Positions 1 through 9,320 of a stretch of DNA of 64,000 nt are shown here, piece after piece (the stretch's first letter is position 1; every line of letters starts with the position of its first letter). The notes under the pieces are model-generated. The model searched no databases, was not told the DNA's origin, and was given only the letters and a program-made list of their open reading frames with translations. This DNA is from Clostridium kluyveri DSM 555 (GTDB lineage Bacteria > Bacillota > Clostridia > Clostridiales > Clostridiaceae), in assembly GCF_000016505.1 (NCBI RefSeq), contig NC_009706.1, forward strand, positions 3,658,001 through 3,722,000, given 5' to 3'. The position numbers and the translations under genes were made by a program.

Positions 1-646
1 TATTATTCATTATATCAGAGACTAGATTGGATTTCACTTCAAATAATTTTTGGGCATCCTTTATCTCGTCTTTGATTTGAAGCATTTGCTCATCCAGCTG
101 AAATGCAGCATCCGCGGCATTTTTAAGTTTTAATTTAATATGATCGGGAATGTCCTGCTTATATTTATAATTTAAGGAATGTTCTATAGTAGCCCAAAAA
201 TTCATGGCAAGTGTTCTTATCTGAAATTCTGCCAGTATTTCCATTTCTCCCTCTGCCATATTAACGGGATACTTAATTATTACATGATAACTTCTATAAC
301 CGCTTTCTTTTACATTATCTATATAATCTTTTTCATACATTATATTCATATCTTTTCTATTTCTTACTATCTTAACTACTTTATCTATGTCATCTACAAA
401 CTGACACATAATCCTTATACCTGCTATATCTTCTATTTCATATCTTATTCTATCAAGTGGTATATTGAACTTATTAGCTTTCTCTAATATACTCGATATC
501 TCTTTTACCCTGCCTGTAACAAATTCTATTGGCGAATATTCATTCCTTCTTCTATATTCTTTTCGTATGCTTCTAAATTTCACTTTTAATTCTTCTACAG
601 CTTGGTCATATGGTATTAAAAATGTTTTCCATTCCCCTATAGCCAT
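1..646 (-). CDS. RelA/SpoT-family GTP pyrophosphokinase (partial, small alarmone synthetase type)
   Basis: Reading leftward from an ATG at 646 gives 215 residues before the window edge cuts the gene. The N-terminus has no HD hydrolase domain and goes straight into the synthetase fold: 'DIAGIRIMCQFVDD', then 'GYRSYH' and 'EFQIRTLAMNFWATIEHSLN', the substrate-binding and catalytic blocks of (p)ppGpp synthetases. The arrangement matches the stand-alone YjbM/YwaC class, about 210-265 residues, which makes (p)ppGpp from ATP and GTP/GDP in the cytoplasm. A strong ribosome site (GGAGGTGAT, 651-659) fixes the start. The C-terminus is not visible. Confidence 0.9.
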   Translation of the reverse strand, partial: MAIGEWKTFLIPYDQAVEELKVKFRSIRKEYRRRNEYSPIEFVTGRVKEISSILEKANKFNIPLDRIRYEIEDIAGIRIMCQFVDDIDKVVKIVRNRKDMNIMYEKDYIDNVKESGYRSYHVIIKYPVNMAEGEMEILAEFQIRTLAMNFWATIEHSLNYKYKQDIPDHIKLKLKNAADAAFQLDEQMLQIKDEIKDAQKLFEVKSNLVSDIMNN

Positions 647-765
647 ATAAATCACCTCCAACAGAAAAGTATATAATAACATTATATCAAATATACCAAA
701 AATATATGATTTTAATCCCCATGTTTGATATAATAATTATACTAATTAGTGGAGGTGATACAGAC

Positions 766-1578
766 ATGCTTGATAACACATTTTCAACTTCAGACACTTC
801 AGAGAACAAGAATCAACTATATGATGAAGATAAGCAAAAGTTAATGCTTTATAATAAAAAGATAACTTGTCCTGTTTGTAGTACGGTATTTAATGCTAGA
901 GCTATAAAAAAATCCTCATATAGAATATTAAAAAAAGATTCTGATTTTTTCATAAGATATTCAATTATAAATCCGTATTTTTATGATGTATGGGTATGTA
1001 ATAGATGTGGCTATGCATCTATAAAAAACGACTTTGAACGTTTAAGTGATTTCGATGCAAACATAATAAGGATTGAAATTTCACCTAAATGGCACAGTAA
1101 AAATTACCCTGAAGTATATAATTTAAATTTAGCAATACAAAGATACAAACTATCCCTATTAAATTATGATATTATTAAAGCCAGATCCAGCAAAAAAGCA
1201 AATAATCTTATAAAACTGGCCTGGATGTTCCGCTTAAAAGAAGATAAAAAAAGTGAACTGGAGTATTTAAACTATGCCCTTGAAAACTTCAAAAACGCCT
1301 ACTATAATGAGAATTTTCCCATATCTGGTATGGATATATTTACTACCATGTACCTCATAGGAGAACTCTGCAGACGTACCGGTAAAGAAGAGGAATCTTT
1401 AATATGGTTTGGACAAGTAATAACAGCTCCTACAGCACCACAAAAAATTAAAAATATGGCCCGAGATCAAAAGGATTTAATAAAACTCAATATAAAAGAC
1501 ACAAAATCTCAAGATAATTTAGGAGATGATTTAAAAGACAATAAAAAACAAAGTATTTTTTCTAAATTTCACAAATAA
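766..1578 (+). CDS. DUF2225 family protein
   Basis: A 270-residue protein. An upstream in-frame ATG at 706 exists, but GGAGGTGAT at 751-759 points to the ATG at 766. Two cysteine pairs near residues 35-38 (CPVC) and about 80 (CNRCGY) look like a split zinc ribbon. They are followed by a helical, TPR-like region that includes 'LIGELCRRTGKEEESLIWFGQ'-type repeats. This is the DUF2225 layout common in Firmicutes; its function is unknown. The C-terminal 30 residues are charged and low in complexity. It is divergent from the alarmone synthetase on the left. Confidence 0.85.
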   Translation: MLDNTFSTSDTSENKNQLYDEDKQKLMLYNKKITCPVCSTVFNARAIKKSSYRILKKDSDFFIRYSIINPYFYDVWVCNRCGYASIKNDFERLSDFDANIIRIEISPKWHSKNYPEVYNLNLAIQRYKLSLLNYDIIKARSSKKANNLIKLAWMFRLKEDKKSELEYLNYALENFKNAYYNENFPISGMDIFTTMYLIGELCRRTGKEEESLIWFGQVITAPTAPQKIKNMARDQKDLIKLNIKDTKSQDNLGDDLKDNKKQSIFSKFHK

Positions 1579-1658
1579 CATTTAAATCTTACAGGTTAAA
1601 TGCAAATTAAATTTGTTTTAAAAACATTTTAAGCTTGCAATATAGCCTGTAATTTACT

Positions 1659-2345
1659 TCATAGTACCCTTATTGGATTAAAATTTATATAATCCGCAGA
1701 AGTCAATATATACTCCACTCCATTTATAACTCCAGTTATGGATTTTGAAAGAGATTCTCCATGAAGGTGTCCATATATAACTTTTTCCACACCATACTTT
1801 TCAAACATACATTTAAAATCAGAATGCATAAACTTTTCTCCTATAGGGGGATAATGAATCATAGCTATAAATTTACTATATCCAGCTTTCACTGCGGAAT
1901 TCAAAGAATTTTTCATTCTCAAAAGTTCTCTATTATATATTTTGTTATCATGAGTTGAAAAATTTTCACTTCCTGGACAAATCCATCCCCTAGTGCCACA
2001 TATGGCATAATCTTCATACACAAAGAAATTATTTTGTATGAAATTCATATCTTTATACAAATTGTTTAATTTGGTAATACTGCTCCACCAATAATCATGA
2101 TTTCCTTTTACTAGAATCTTTCTTCCAGTCAGATTATGAATCCACTCTAAATCACCAAATCCTGATTTTATATTCATAGACCAGGATATATCTCCAGCTA
2201 CAAGTATTGTATCCTCCCCACTTATATTATCAATCCAATTTTTTTTTATTTTTACATCATGTTCTATCCAATTATATCCAAAAATACCCATGGGTTTATT
2301 TCCAGTTATATCTAAATGCAAGTCTGATATTGCAAATAGCGCCAC
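1659..2345 (-). CDS. Metallophosphoesterase (calcineurin-like)
   Basis: 228 residues with the full set of calcineurin-like metal motifs in order: 'DLHLD' near the N-terminus, 'GDISW' at about 51, 'GNHDYWW' at about 81, 'IHYPP' at about 164 and 'YGHLHG' at about 191. These bind two metal ions and hydrolyse phosphoesters. The substrate cannot be told from sequence. It matches the short cytoplasmic clostridial phosphohydrolases of about 230 residues. It lies 4 bases downstream of the FlhB-tail gene and is probably co-transcribed with it. Confidence 0.9.
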   Translation of the reverse strand: MALFAISDLHLDITGNKPMGIFGYNWIEHDVKIKKNWIDNISGEDTILVAGDISWSMNIKSGFGDLEWIHNLTGRKILVKGNHDYWWSSITKLNNLYKDMNFIQNNFFVYEDYAICGTRGWICPGSENFSTHDNKIYNRELLRMKNSLNSAVKAGYSKFIAMIHYPPIGEKFMHSDFKCMFEKYGVEKVIYGHLHGESLSKSITGVINGVEYILTSADYINFNPIRVL

Positions 2346-2349
2346 ATAA

Positions 2350-2616
2350 TCACCCTCTATTTATATTTTCATCTATATCTATTACATAAGCTATTACTTT
2401 TGCCACTACATCATACAATTCAACAGGTATACTATCTCCTACATCTACATTACTTAGAAGATTAGTAAGTTCCCTGTCGTAAACTATAGGTACATTGCTC
2501 TCCCTTGCTTTATTCAATATGTTGTCTGCTATTTGTCCAATACCTGCTGCAGTAACCATAGGTGCTTCATATGTTGGCTCATACTTTAAAGCTACTGCTT
2601 TTTTCCTGTTTTTCAT
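2350..2616 (-). CDS. FlhB C-terminal-like protein (EscU/YscU/HrcU family)
   Basis: 88 residues resembling only the cytoplasmic tail of the flagellar export switch FlhB ('AVALKYEPTYEAPMVTAAG', then 'GIGQIADNILNKA' and 'VPIVYDRELTNLL'). The autocleavage NPTH site is replaced by the 'KYEP' region and there are no membrane segments. Stand-alone FlhB-tail proteins (FlhX type) are widespread in Firmicutes and usually follow a FliK-like gene, as here. The inferred role is accessory to flagellar export, although no other flagellar gene lies nearby. Confidence 0.85.
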   Translation of the reverse strand: MKNRKKAVALKYEPTYEAPMVTAAGIGQIADNILNKARESNVPIVYDRELTNLLSNVDVGDSIPVELYDVVAKVIAYVIDIDENINRG

Positions 2617-2659
2617 AACATTCTCCCTATTTATTTCTCAGATATTTTTGTCTCTTTCA

Positions 2660-4339
2660 TCATGCCCTGGTATTTAACATTCCTATATCATTATCATCAA
2701 AAAATTCTCTACAAGTAGATATGGTCATCTCTTCTTTTTTTTCGTGAAATTCAATATCTATATTATACCCTATGTTTGATAAACTCTCTAGTATTGTTTC
2801 ATATCCCTGTTTCATTAAGCTTACCCACTCCTTATTGCATTTAATATCTATATTCATATTGATATTATTCACCGTTAGATATGCATCCACTATTCCCATA
2901 TTTTCAGTACTTATAGATGTTATTATCTTCACATTAGTTGCATCTATTTTTTTCCCTTTTTTTCTATCATCTTTAATCATAAGCTTGCACTGATAATCCA
3001 TATCATTTAAATTTATAGGCAAATCCATATAATAATAAGAATTAGATATGGTGTTAAATAACTTAAAATCATTTACGCTGCTATTTAATTGAGAAATTAT
3101 ATTTTTAGAAAATTTATTTTCACTATCATTATTTTGTTCTAAAAATGTTCTTATTATATCTTTCATTTCATCTGTTTTCATATTTATCTGCTCTTTTATA
3201 TGATTTACCATTTCATCCATATTACCTGCAATCACATTTAAATCTTTAGAAGTTCGAGACGTTGTTCCTTTTCCCTTCTCAAAATAGTTAAGTATATTAT
3301 CTAATTTCCCTTTAATCACCTCTTCCTGTATATCTTTAGGACTAATATTTTTATTTATATCTAACGATTGGTTATTTTTAGTCTGTGATTTATCTTCACC
3401 ATTGATACTTTTTATCTCCTCTGAGAATTCACTTGGTTTATCTATATTTTCTCTCATTATACTAGATTTTAAATCTGTATTTGTTTTTTCTCCATTTACA
3501 TAAGTAACTTTTCCATCTGTATTTAAATTACCTACTATATTGTCTTGCTGTTTTTTATATATACCAGATTCTTTTGCATTTTCAGTATTTTCTATGCTCT
3601 TATAAGTTAATTCATCAGCTTTTAAAATACCCCCTAAATATTTTACTTCATTATATATAGTACCTTCATGTTTAAACACTTTATTAAAGCTTTTTATATT
3701 ATCTTCATTTAATTCTATATTGTTTTCTAGTAGAATAAATAAATCTTCTTTACTTATATTTTTTAGTTCGCTAAAAAAATTTTTAAGGGTATCTTTTATA
3801 AAGTTTCCTTTTTGGCTGCCAGGATCTACATTTTTACTAAGCAAATAATTTTTTATGAATGTATCTTCCTCTGCAGAGTTTTCTTTTATTTTATTTATAA
3901 AATCTATAGTGGTTTTTATATTAGAAATATTCTCCTTGGTAAGCGGTATTCCACTTTTTACCATTTTCTCTATGATATCATAATCCTCACTGTTTAAGTT
4001 AAGGGAATTTTCTTTAATAAAAAGTCTTATGGAATCTTTACTTTGATTTTGCCCTTTTTCTTCTGCCGTGACAATTTTTAGTTTTAATTTATCATTTTCA
4101 AATCCTTCTACCTGAAGCCTTATAAGCTTATTTTCTACGATACTTTCAGGATTATCTATTTGGGCTGAAAATTTCCACCCATCTAAGAGTTTCAAAAGTA
4201 TTTCTCCTGTATATTTATTTAAATTTAATACTCTAGCAGAAAATTTTTCTCCTATTTCAAAAGACAACTTTGCAGATATTTGTTTACTATTCATGTTATA
4301 TACACTATTTACATTCCATATTCCCGCCAACTTAATCAC
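2660..4339 (-). CDS. FliK-like hook-length control protein homologue
   Basis: 559 residues with a long, charged, low-complexity centre rich in K, E, N and S and a compact C-terminal domain (about 440-540), including 'MNIDIKCNKEWVSLMKQG' and 'LSNIGYNIDIEF'. That is the layout of the Flg_hook/FliK C-terminal domain. The N-terminal 80 residues form a separate beta-rich domain. It sits directly upstream of an FlhB-tail gene, as FliK-like proteins do in other clostridia. Assignment rests on architecture and neighbour; the sequence similarity is weak. Confidence 0.7.
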   Translation of the reverse strand: MIKLAGIWNVNSVYNMNSKQISAKLSFEIGEKFSARVLNLNKYTGEILLKLLDGWKFSAQIDNPESIVENKLIRLQVEGFENDKLKLKIVTAEEKGQNQSKDSIRLFIKENSLNLNSEDYDIIEKMVKSGIPLTKENISNIKTTIDFINKIKENSAEEDTFIKNYLLSKNVDPGSQKGNFIKDTLKNFFSELKNISKEDLFILLENNIELNEDNIKSFNKVFKHEGTIYNEVKYLGGILKADELTYKSIENTENAKESGIYKKQQDNIVGNLNTDGKVTYVNGEKTNTDLKSSIMRENIDKPSEFSEEIKSINGEDKSQTKNNQSLDINKNISPKDIQEEVIKGKLDNILNYFEKGKGTTSRTSKDLNVIAGNMDEMVNHIKEQINMKTDEMKDIIRTFLEQNNDSENKFSKNIISQLNSSVNDFKLFNTISNSYYYMDLPINLNDMDYQCKLMIKDDRKKGKKIDATNVKIITSISTENMGIVDAYLTVNNINMNIDIKCNKEWVSLMKQGYETILESLSNIGYNIDIEFHEKKEEMTISTCREFFDDNDIGMLNTRA

Positions 4340-4416
4340 CCTTTATAATTTATTAAAAATATCTCTTAATTGAAATTATCGTATACAATTACTGTTTTAT
4401 AAAGTGAAAATACAAT

Positions 4417-4450
4417 AAAAAAATCTGGAGACATGTCCCAGATTTTTAGT
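4417..4450 (-). terminator. Rho-independent terminator after ribU
   Basis: On the minus strand, AAATCTGG and CCAGATTT form a stem around a GACATGTCT-type loop, followed by seven T. It begins 13 bases past the ribU stop codon. Confidence 0.85.
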
Positions 4451-4462
4451 TACTATTTTATG

Positions 4463-5089
4463 CTAAATTTTTACTTTTTCAGAGTTCTTTATTTTATTAT
4501 GTTCCTGCTTTAACAGAGGTGAAACACTCTTGTAAAGAACTAGTGTTAAAATGGTAAGAGCTATACCTTTTAACAAGTTAAATGGAACAATAGCCAGTAA
4601 TACAAATGTATTCAAATCCGTTATGCTGCTATTTATTTTCGCTGCCATATCCACCATTGCACTTATAGGAAAATTAAGTGCTCTTTCATAAAGTGGAAGC
4701 AATATGAAATAATTCAAAAGTCCCGCTGCTATTGACATTGCGATAGTGGCTGCCCCTAAACTTATCACTGCCACCTTTCTGGTCTTATGCCTGTTATATA
4801 TATACCCCGCTGTAAAAACTAAAACAGAACCTACTGCAAAGTTTGCAAGTTCTCCTACAAATGCAGTTTTTCCATTGAATATTCCATGAAGTACATTTTT
4901 CAAAAACTCTATGGCAATTCCAGCTCCAGGTCCTAATGCAAAAGTTCCAATTAAAGCCGGCAAATCGCTTATATCCATTTTTAAAAATGTCGGAAATATA
5001 GGAATTGCAACTTCTATGAACATAAATAAAAATCCTATTACACCTAACAATGATACCTTCACTAATCTGTTTAATTTACTACTGTTCAT
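4463..5089 (-). CDS. ribU: Riboflavin ECF transporter S component RibU
   Basis: 208 residues, about six hydrophobic segments, starting with 'LGVIGFLFMFIEVAIPIFP' and including 'MDISDLPALIGTFALGPG' and 'EFLKNVLHGIFNG', the characteristic RibU substrate-binding region. S components bind riboflavin in the membrane and work with a shared energizing module (EcfA/A'/T), not encoded here. The assignment is reinforced by an FMN riboswitch and terminator just upstream. An interspersed repeat (5136-5286) lies between the riboswitch terminator and the start codon. The start has an AGGAGGGT ribosome site at about 5098-5105. Confidence 0.95.
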   Translation of the reverse strand: MNSSKLNRLVKVSLLGVIGFLFMFIEVAIPIFPTFLKMDISDLPALIGTFALGPGAGIAIEFLKNVLHGIFNGKTAFVGELANFAVGSVLVFTAGYIYNRHKTRKVAVISLGAATIAMSIAAGLLNYFILLPLYERALNFPISAMVDMAAKINSSITDLNTFVLLAIVPFNLLKGIALTILTLVLYKSVSPLLKQEHNKIKNSEKVKI

Positions 5090-5135
5090 TTTAAATACCC
5101 TCCTAAAATATTAAGTATAATCTCCTAGGTGAATA

Positions 5136-5286
5136 ATCAAGTGATTCTTAGGTTCAGATGGAGTTTGCTCATGAGTAATACTTTTTCTCCATCTGAAGCT
5201 TAGAAGAACTTATCCAGGGGCGTAACAATGCTTATCCCTCACTTTGAAGAAGATGGGGTGTTAGCAATGATAGCCTTCGGATAAAA
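5136..5286 (+). repeat. Interspersed structured repeat, copy A
   Basis: About 151 bases beginning ATCAAGTGATTC and ending GGATAAAA. The first half is a long hairpin, GGTTCAGATGGAG pairing with CTCCATCTGAA(G)C. The second half has CTTATCC at its left end pairing with GGATAA at its right end, and an inner CCCTCA/TGGGG pairing around CTTTGAAGAAG. Four more copies occur at 16472 (reverse), 18797, 33787 (half, reverse) and 62093. This copy lies in the ribU leader, in the opposite orientation to the gene. Confidence 0.9.
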
Positions 5287-5322
5287 TAAAAAAACCCGGC
5301 AAAAACACCAGGGCTAATAAAC
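5287..5322 (-). terminator. Expression-platform terminator of the FMN riboswitch
   Basis: On the minus strand, CCC(T)GG, loop TGTTTTTG, CCGGG, then seven T. It sits 11 bases downstream of the aptamer, the position of the transcription-stop hairpin formed when FMN is bound. Confidence 0.8.
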
Positions 5323-5332
5323 ATATTATTCT

Positions 5333-5444
5333 ATCTTCTCCCATCCAGACTTTACTGTCGGCTTCAGAATTTCACTGAATCATGCTGAACACGCAGCTCG
5401 CGGGCTATACCGCCGGTGGGGAATTTCACCCCGCCCTGAAGATT
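5333..5444 (-). ncRNA. FMN riboswitch (RFN element)
   Basis: The minus strand carries the near-invariant RFN blocks: AGGGCGGGGTGAAATTCCCC, CGGCGGTATAG, GCCCGCGAGC, then ATTCAGTGAAATTCTG, GCCGACAGT and AGTCTGGATGGGAGAAGAT, with the closing ATCTTC/GAAGAT helix. It binds FMN and represses the downstream riboflavin uptake gene ribU by transcription termination. Confidence 0.98.
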
Positions 5445-5570
5445 ATATTTTAATTTTTATAGGTTCATTATAATACTTTTAACGACAAAATTCAATACAT
5501 TGTTAAAATAATTTTTATTCATTAATAAATATTTATTGCTAATTATGCTAATTTCATATTCATTTTTCTG

Positions 5571-7724
5571 CTATTTCATGCTAAGTGCAATTCTTTTTCT
5601 TTTTTCATCTACTTCAAGTACAGTTACATTTACAATATCTCCTACCTTAACCACATCTAGTGGATGTTTTACAAATTTATCAGACAACTGGCTTATATGC
5701 ACTAAACCATCCTGATGAACACCTATATCTACAAAAGCACCAAAGTCTGCTACATTCCTAACTGTACCTGTAAGTGTCATTCCCGGCTTGAGTTGATTCA
5801 TATCAACTATTCCCGTTTTCAATATAGGCTTTGGCAGCTCTTCTCTTGGATCTCTTCCTGGTTTTTTTATTTCTTTCATTATATCCTTTAAGGTAGGAAT
5901 TCCTATATTAAGTCCTTTTAACACATTATCTATGCCAATCTTTTCAACCCTGTTTTCTATATCTACAAGGCCATTATTTTTTAAGTCTTCATCACTATAC
6001 CCAAGGGTCTTCAAAAGTTTTTTGGCATCACTATAGGACTCCGGATGCACCGAGGTATTATCAAGTGGTTCATTACTTTCCATAACCCTTAAAAATCCTG
6101 CACATTGTTCAAAAGCTTTTGCTCCCAGTCTTTTAACCTTCAAAAGCTCTTTTCTATTTTTAAACTTACCATTTTCTTCTCTATAAGCTACAATATTTGC
6201 GGCTATAGATGAATTTATTCCAGATATATAAGATAGTAAAGAAGCCGTTGCCATATTCAAATCTACTCCTACACTATTTACACAATCTTCTACAATACCC
6301 TCTAGAGACTCATCTAATTTTTTTGGGGAAACATCATGTTGATATTGACCTACCCCTATGGATTTAGGATCTATTTTCACAAGTTCCGCCAGAGGATCCT
6401 GAAGTCTTCTTCCTATGGATATAGCTCCTCTTAGTGATACATTTATATCGGGATATTCTTTTGCAGCCAGTTCCGAAGCAGAATATACAGAAGCTCCGGC
6501 TTCTGATACCATTACATAATAAACATCCTTATTTTTTTCCTTTTTTACTTCTTTTATAAGTCTGCCAATTACTTCTTCTGATTCTCTACTTGCTGTACCA
6601 TTTCCAAGAGATATCACACTAACATCATATCTATACACTAAATTCTTTAATATCTTCAGAGAACCTTCTACATCATTTTGAGGCGCCGTAGCATAAACTG
6701 TAGCAGTATCTAAAAGTTTTCCCGTATCATCTAAAACTGCTATTTTACATCCCGTTCTAAATCCAGGATCATATCCAATCACATTTTTTCCTTTTATAGG
6801 TGGCTGCATTAGAAGAGCCTTTAGATTGGCCTTGAATATCTTTATGGCACCTTCTTCCCCCATATCTGTGAGTTCAGATCTTATTTCCCTTTCAATAGAA
6901 GGATATATAAGTCTTTTTAAAGAATCCTCTACACTTCTTTCTATGTAACTATCAGTTACTTTATTTCCCTTTAGGCACTCTCCTTTTAAGTATTCTTTTA
7001 TCTTATTCATATCACAGGTTATCTTTACAGACAAAATTTTTTCTTTTTCTCCTCTATTTATAGCAAGTATTCTGTGAGGAGGGATAGATTTTATCGCCTC
7101 ATGATAATCATAATACATTTCATAGGGAGTTGGTTCCTTATTTTCTCCTTTTGTTTCAATGCTTCCGTTATCTTGAACAAATTTCCTTATCCACTTTCTA
7201 TATTTGGCCTCGTCAGATATAATCTCGCTTATTATATCCATAGCTCCTGAAAGAGCATCTTCTATAGAATTTACTTCCTTTTCTTCATTTACAAATTTTT
7301 TTGTATATTCTTCTATATTATCTTTAAAATTGCCATTTAATATTATCTTTGAAAGTGGTTCTAATCCTCTTTCCTTTGCAATAATAGCTCTTGTTCTCTT
7401 CTTTGGTTTATATGGTCTATATATATCTTCAACTTCTGTTAGGGTAATGCAACTTTCTACAGATTTTTTTAATTCCTCTGTAAGCTTACCCTGTTCTTCT
7501 ATTATTCTTATTACGTCCTCTTTTCTAGCTTTAAGATTTCTAAGATATACAAGTCTTTCTGCCAGTTTTCTTAAAGTGACGTCACTCATACTTCCCGTTA
7601 ATTCTTTTCTATACCTGGCTATAAAGGGAACTGTATTGCCAGAGTCTAATAATTCTATTACATTATTTATATATTTTTCATTTACGTCTAACTCTCTAAC
7701 TAGTATGTCTATTATATCGTTCAT
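5571..7724 (-). CDS. tex: Tex-family RNA-binding transcription accessory protein
   Basis: 717 residues, the full Tex length. In order: N-terminal helical domain (1-200), YqgF/RNase H-like domain with 'IGYDPGFRTGCKIAVLD' at about 318, a HhH region ('LSYISGINSSIAANIVAYRE', 'LLKVKRLGAKAFEQCAGFLR') and an S1 domain at the C-terminus ('GMTLTGTVRNVADFGAFVDI', 'DGLVHISQLS'). Cytoplasmic nucleic-acid-binding protein with roles in transcription and stress. It stands alone; the start codon has a GGGAGGT site. Confidence 0.97.
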   Translation of the reverse strand: MNDIIDILVRELDVNEKYINNVIELLDSGNTVPFIARYRKELTGSMSDVTLRKLAERLVYLRNLKARKEDVIRIIEEQGKLTEELKKSVESCITLTEVEDIYRPYKPKKRTRAIIAKERGLEPLSKIILNGNFKDNIEEYTKKFVNEEKEVNSIEDALSGAMDIISEIISDEAKYRKWIRKFVQDNGSIETKGENKEPTPYEMYYDYHEAIKSIPPHRILAINRGEKEKILSVKITCDMNKIKEYLKGECLKGNKVTDSYIERSVEDSLKRLIYPSIEREIRSELTDMGEEGAIKIFKANLKALLMQPPIKGKNVIGYDPGFRTGCKIAVLDDTGKLLDTATVYATAPQNDVEGSLKILKNLVYRYDVSVISLGNGTASRESEEVIGRLIKEVKKEKNKDVYYVMVSEAGASVYSASELAAKEYPDINVSLRGAISIGRRLQDPLAELVKIDPKSIGVGQYQHDVSPKKLDESLEGIVEDCVNSVGVDLNMATASLLSYISGINSSIAANIVAYREENGKFKNRKELLKVKRLGAKAFEQCAGFLRVMESNEPLDNTSVHPESYSDAKKLLKTLGYSDEDLKNNGLVDIENRVEKIGIDNVLKGLNIGIPTLKDIMKEIKKPGRDPREELPKPILKTGIVDMNQLKPGMTLTGTVRNVADFGAFVDIGVHQDGLVHISQLSDKFVKHPLDVVKVGDIVNVTVLEVDEKRKRIALSMK

Positions 7725-8135
7725 TTTAACCTCCCGATGAATCCTATTGATTATGTTTAATTTACTTAAATATGTAAATAATTAATTTTTCAGTTAATTT
7801 AAAGTAAAAGCTTTATAAATTTATGTTAAACTAGCTAAAAACATATTACAACAGTTGAATGGACTTTGGCAAATTAATATATTCAAGAATCATTAATTTG
7901 AAGTAAAAAATATAAACTACTGGGCCTTATAAGAATATAAACGAGATTATCTTTATAATGTTCGAATACTACTCTGCCTCCCAAATTCCCTGTTGCATAA
8001 ATTTTGACGCTTTCTCCTGAGCCTTTTTTACGATATTATGATTATATCCTAAAATACCTAGAAGTTTTATGGCATTCTGCGTTGTGGTCCTGCCATTTTA
8101 TTTTTTCTCCTTATCATGATTTTAAGGTCTAAATA
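7725..8135. other. Intergenic stretch between tex and the ABC permease
   Basis: About 410 AT-rich bases. The right part holds a coding fragment listed separately (7969-8097). I see no intact gene or clear RNA in the remainder. Confidence 0.6.
7969..8097 (-). pseudogene. Remnant of a MutS-like C-terminus
   Basis: On the minus strand 42 codons are open up to a stop at 7969 and read 'NGRTTTQNAIKLLGILGYNH', then 'NIVKKAQEKASKFMQQGIW'. This resembles the extreme C-terminus of MutS-family ATPases (allosteric helix plus final helices). An in-frame stop lies directly upstream and there is no start, so it is a 3' relic of a deleted gene. The family assignment is by eye only. Confidence 0.45.
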
Positions 8136-9320
8136 TTACTTATAAATAGCCTTAATAGGATCTAAATTTGCTGCCCTATATGCAGGAATTATTCCAAAAA
8201 TTATTCCCACAGTAATAGATGTAATAGACGCTCCTATTAATATTCCTATAGTTACAACAGGTTTAAACGGCAAAAAGGCTCCTGAAATCAAAGATATCAG
8301 ATATCCCATAACTATTCCAACAATTCCACCTATACCTGTAATAAATATTGATTCTATCAAGAACTGTAGTAAAATTGTGCTTGGTTTTGCACCTATGGCT
8401 CTTCTAATACCTATTTCACGACGGCGTTCTGTTACAGATACATACATTATATTCATTACTCCAATTCCACCTACAAACAGAGATATTCCTGATACAACAG
8501 CTATAAAAATAGTTATACCGCTTATTATCTTTTCAAAAGCTTTAGAGACAGCTTTAGGATCCCCTTTGGTATAGCTTCCTTTTACATCAGGGTGAAGAAC
8601 ATTTAGTTCTTTTTTTACTTCTTTGAATACGGAGTCAGAATCAAATCCCTGCTTAATTTTAACATCAATTGAAGAAATAGATACATCATCTTCTAAAAGC
8701 TTCTTGGCAAACTTAGGCACATAATCATATTGCATAGACAATAAACCTGAACTCCCATTTTCAATTCCAACAACTTCAAAAAACTCATCCTTTATTTTAA
8801 TTCCCTTTCCAATTCCCTTATTTATCTCTTCCCCAAATAACTCTTTGGCGTGATCTTTTGAAAGCACCACCACATAATGTTTAAAATCATTATCTTCCTG
8901 GGTTATACCTCTTCCTGCCACGATATTTGAACTCTTATCATAATTGTTTATCATAAGATAAGACTGTTTATCAAAAAAAGTTGCATTTTCAATAACTCCT
9001 ACCAGACCTTCCAGTCCGCTGCTGCTCTTAGCAACACTTTCTACACCATCAACATTTTTAAGAGATTGAAAATCCTTATGTTCAAATGGTGTATCTACAG
9101 TTGTAGAATTTAAATCTGAAGGTTCAAAATTAACGGTAATGGTATTCGCTCCCACATCACTAGTGGATTCATTCACCTGTGCTTTTAACCCCTCTCCAAT
9201 AGAAAGAATAATAACCACAGAACTTATTCCAATAATTATTCCTATCATAGTTAAAAAAACTCTAAGCTTATGTGTACGTAAACTTAAAACTGCACTATGT
9301 ATAAGTTCCCACAAATTCAT
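8136..9320 (-). CDS. ABC transporter permease, MacB/FtsX type
   Basis: 394 residues: an N-terminal membrane segment ('VFLTMIGIIIGISSVVIILS'), a large extracytoplasmic MacB-like periplasmic core domain (about 45-270), then three C-terminal membrane segments with 'MNIMYVSVTERRREIGIRRA', the FtsX signature. Together with the overlapping ATPase and the adaptor gene it forms a tripartite-like MacAB-type exporter for peptides, lipids or drugs. The first codons overlap the ATPase stop by 4 bases, indicating translational coupling. Confidence 0.95.
   Translation of the reverse strand: MNLWELIHSAVLSLRTHKLRVFLTMIGIIIGISSVVIILSIGEGLKAQVNESTSDVGANTITVNFEPSDLNSTTVDTPFEHKDFQSLKNVDGVESVAKSSSGLEGLVGVIENATFFDKQSYLMINNYDKSSNIVAGRGITQEDNDFKHYVVVLSKDHAKELFGEEINKGIGKGIKIKDEFFEVVGIENGSSGLLSMQYDYVPKFAKKLLEDDVSISSIDVKIKQGFDSDSVFKEVKKELNVLHPDVKGSYTKGDPKAVSKAFEKIISGITIFIAVVSGISLFVGGIGVMNIMYVSVTERRREIGIRRAIGAKPSTILLQFLIESIFITGIGGIVGIVMGYLISLISGAFLPFKPVVTIGILIGASITSITVGIIFGIIPAYRAANLDPIKAIYK

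Noticed and set aside
179-650. Plus-strand open frames in the first 650 bases
   Set aside because: They are antisense shadows of the alarmone synthetase on the minus strand.
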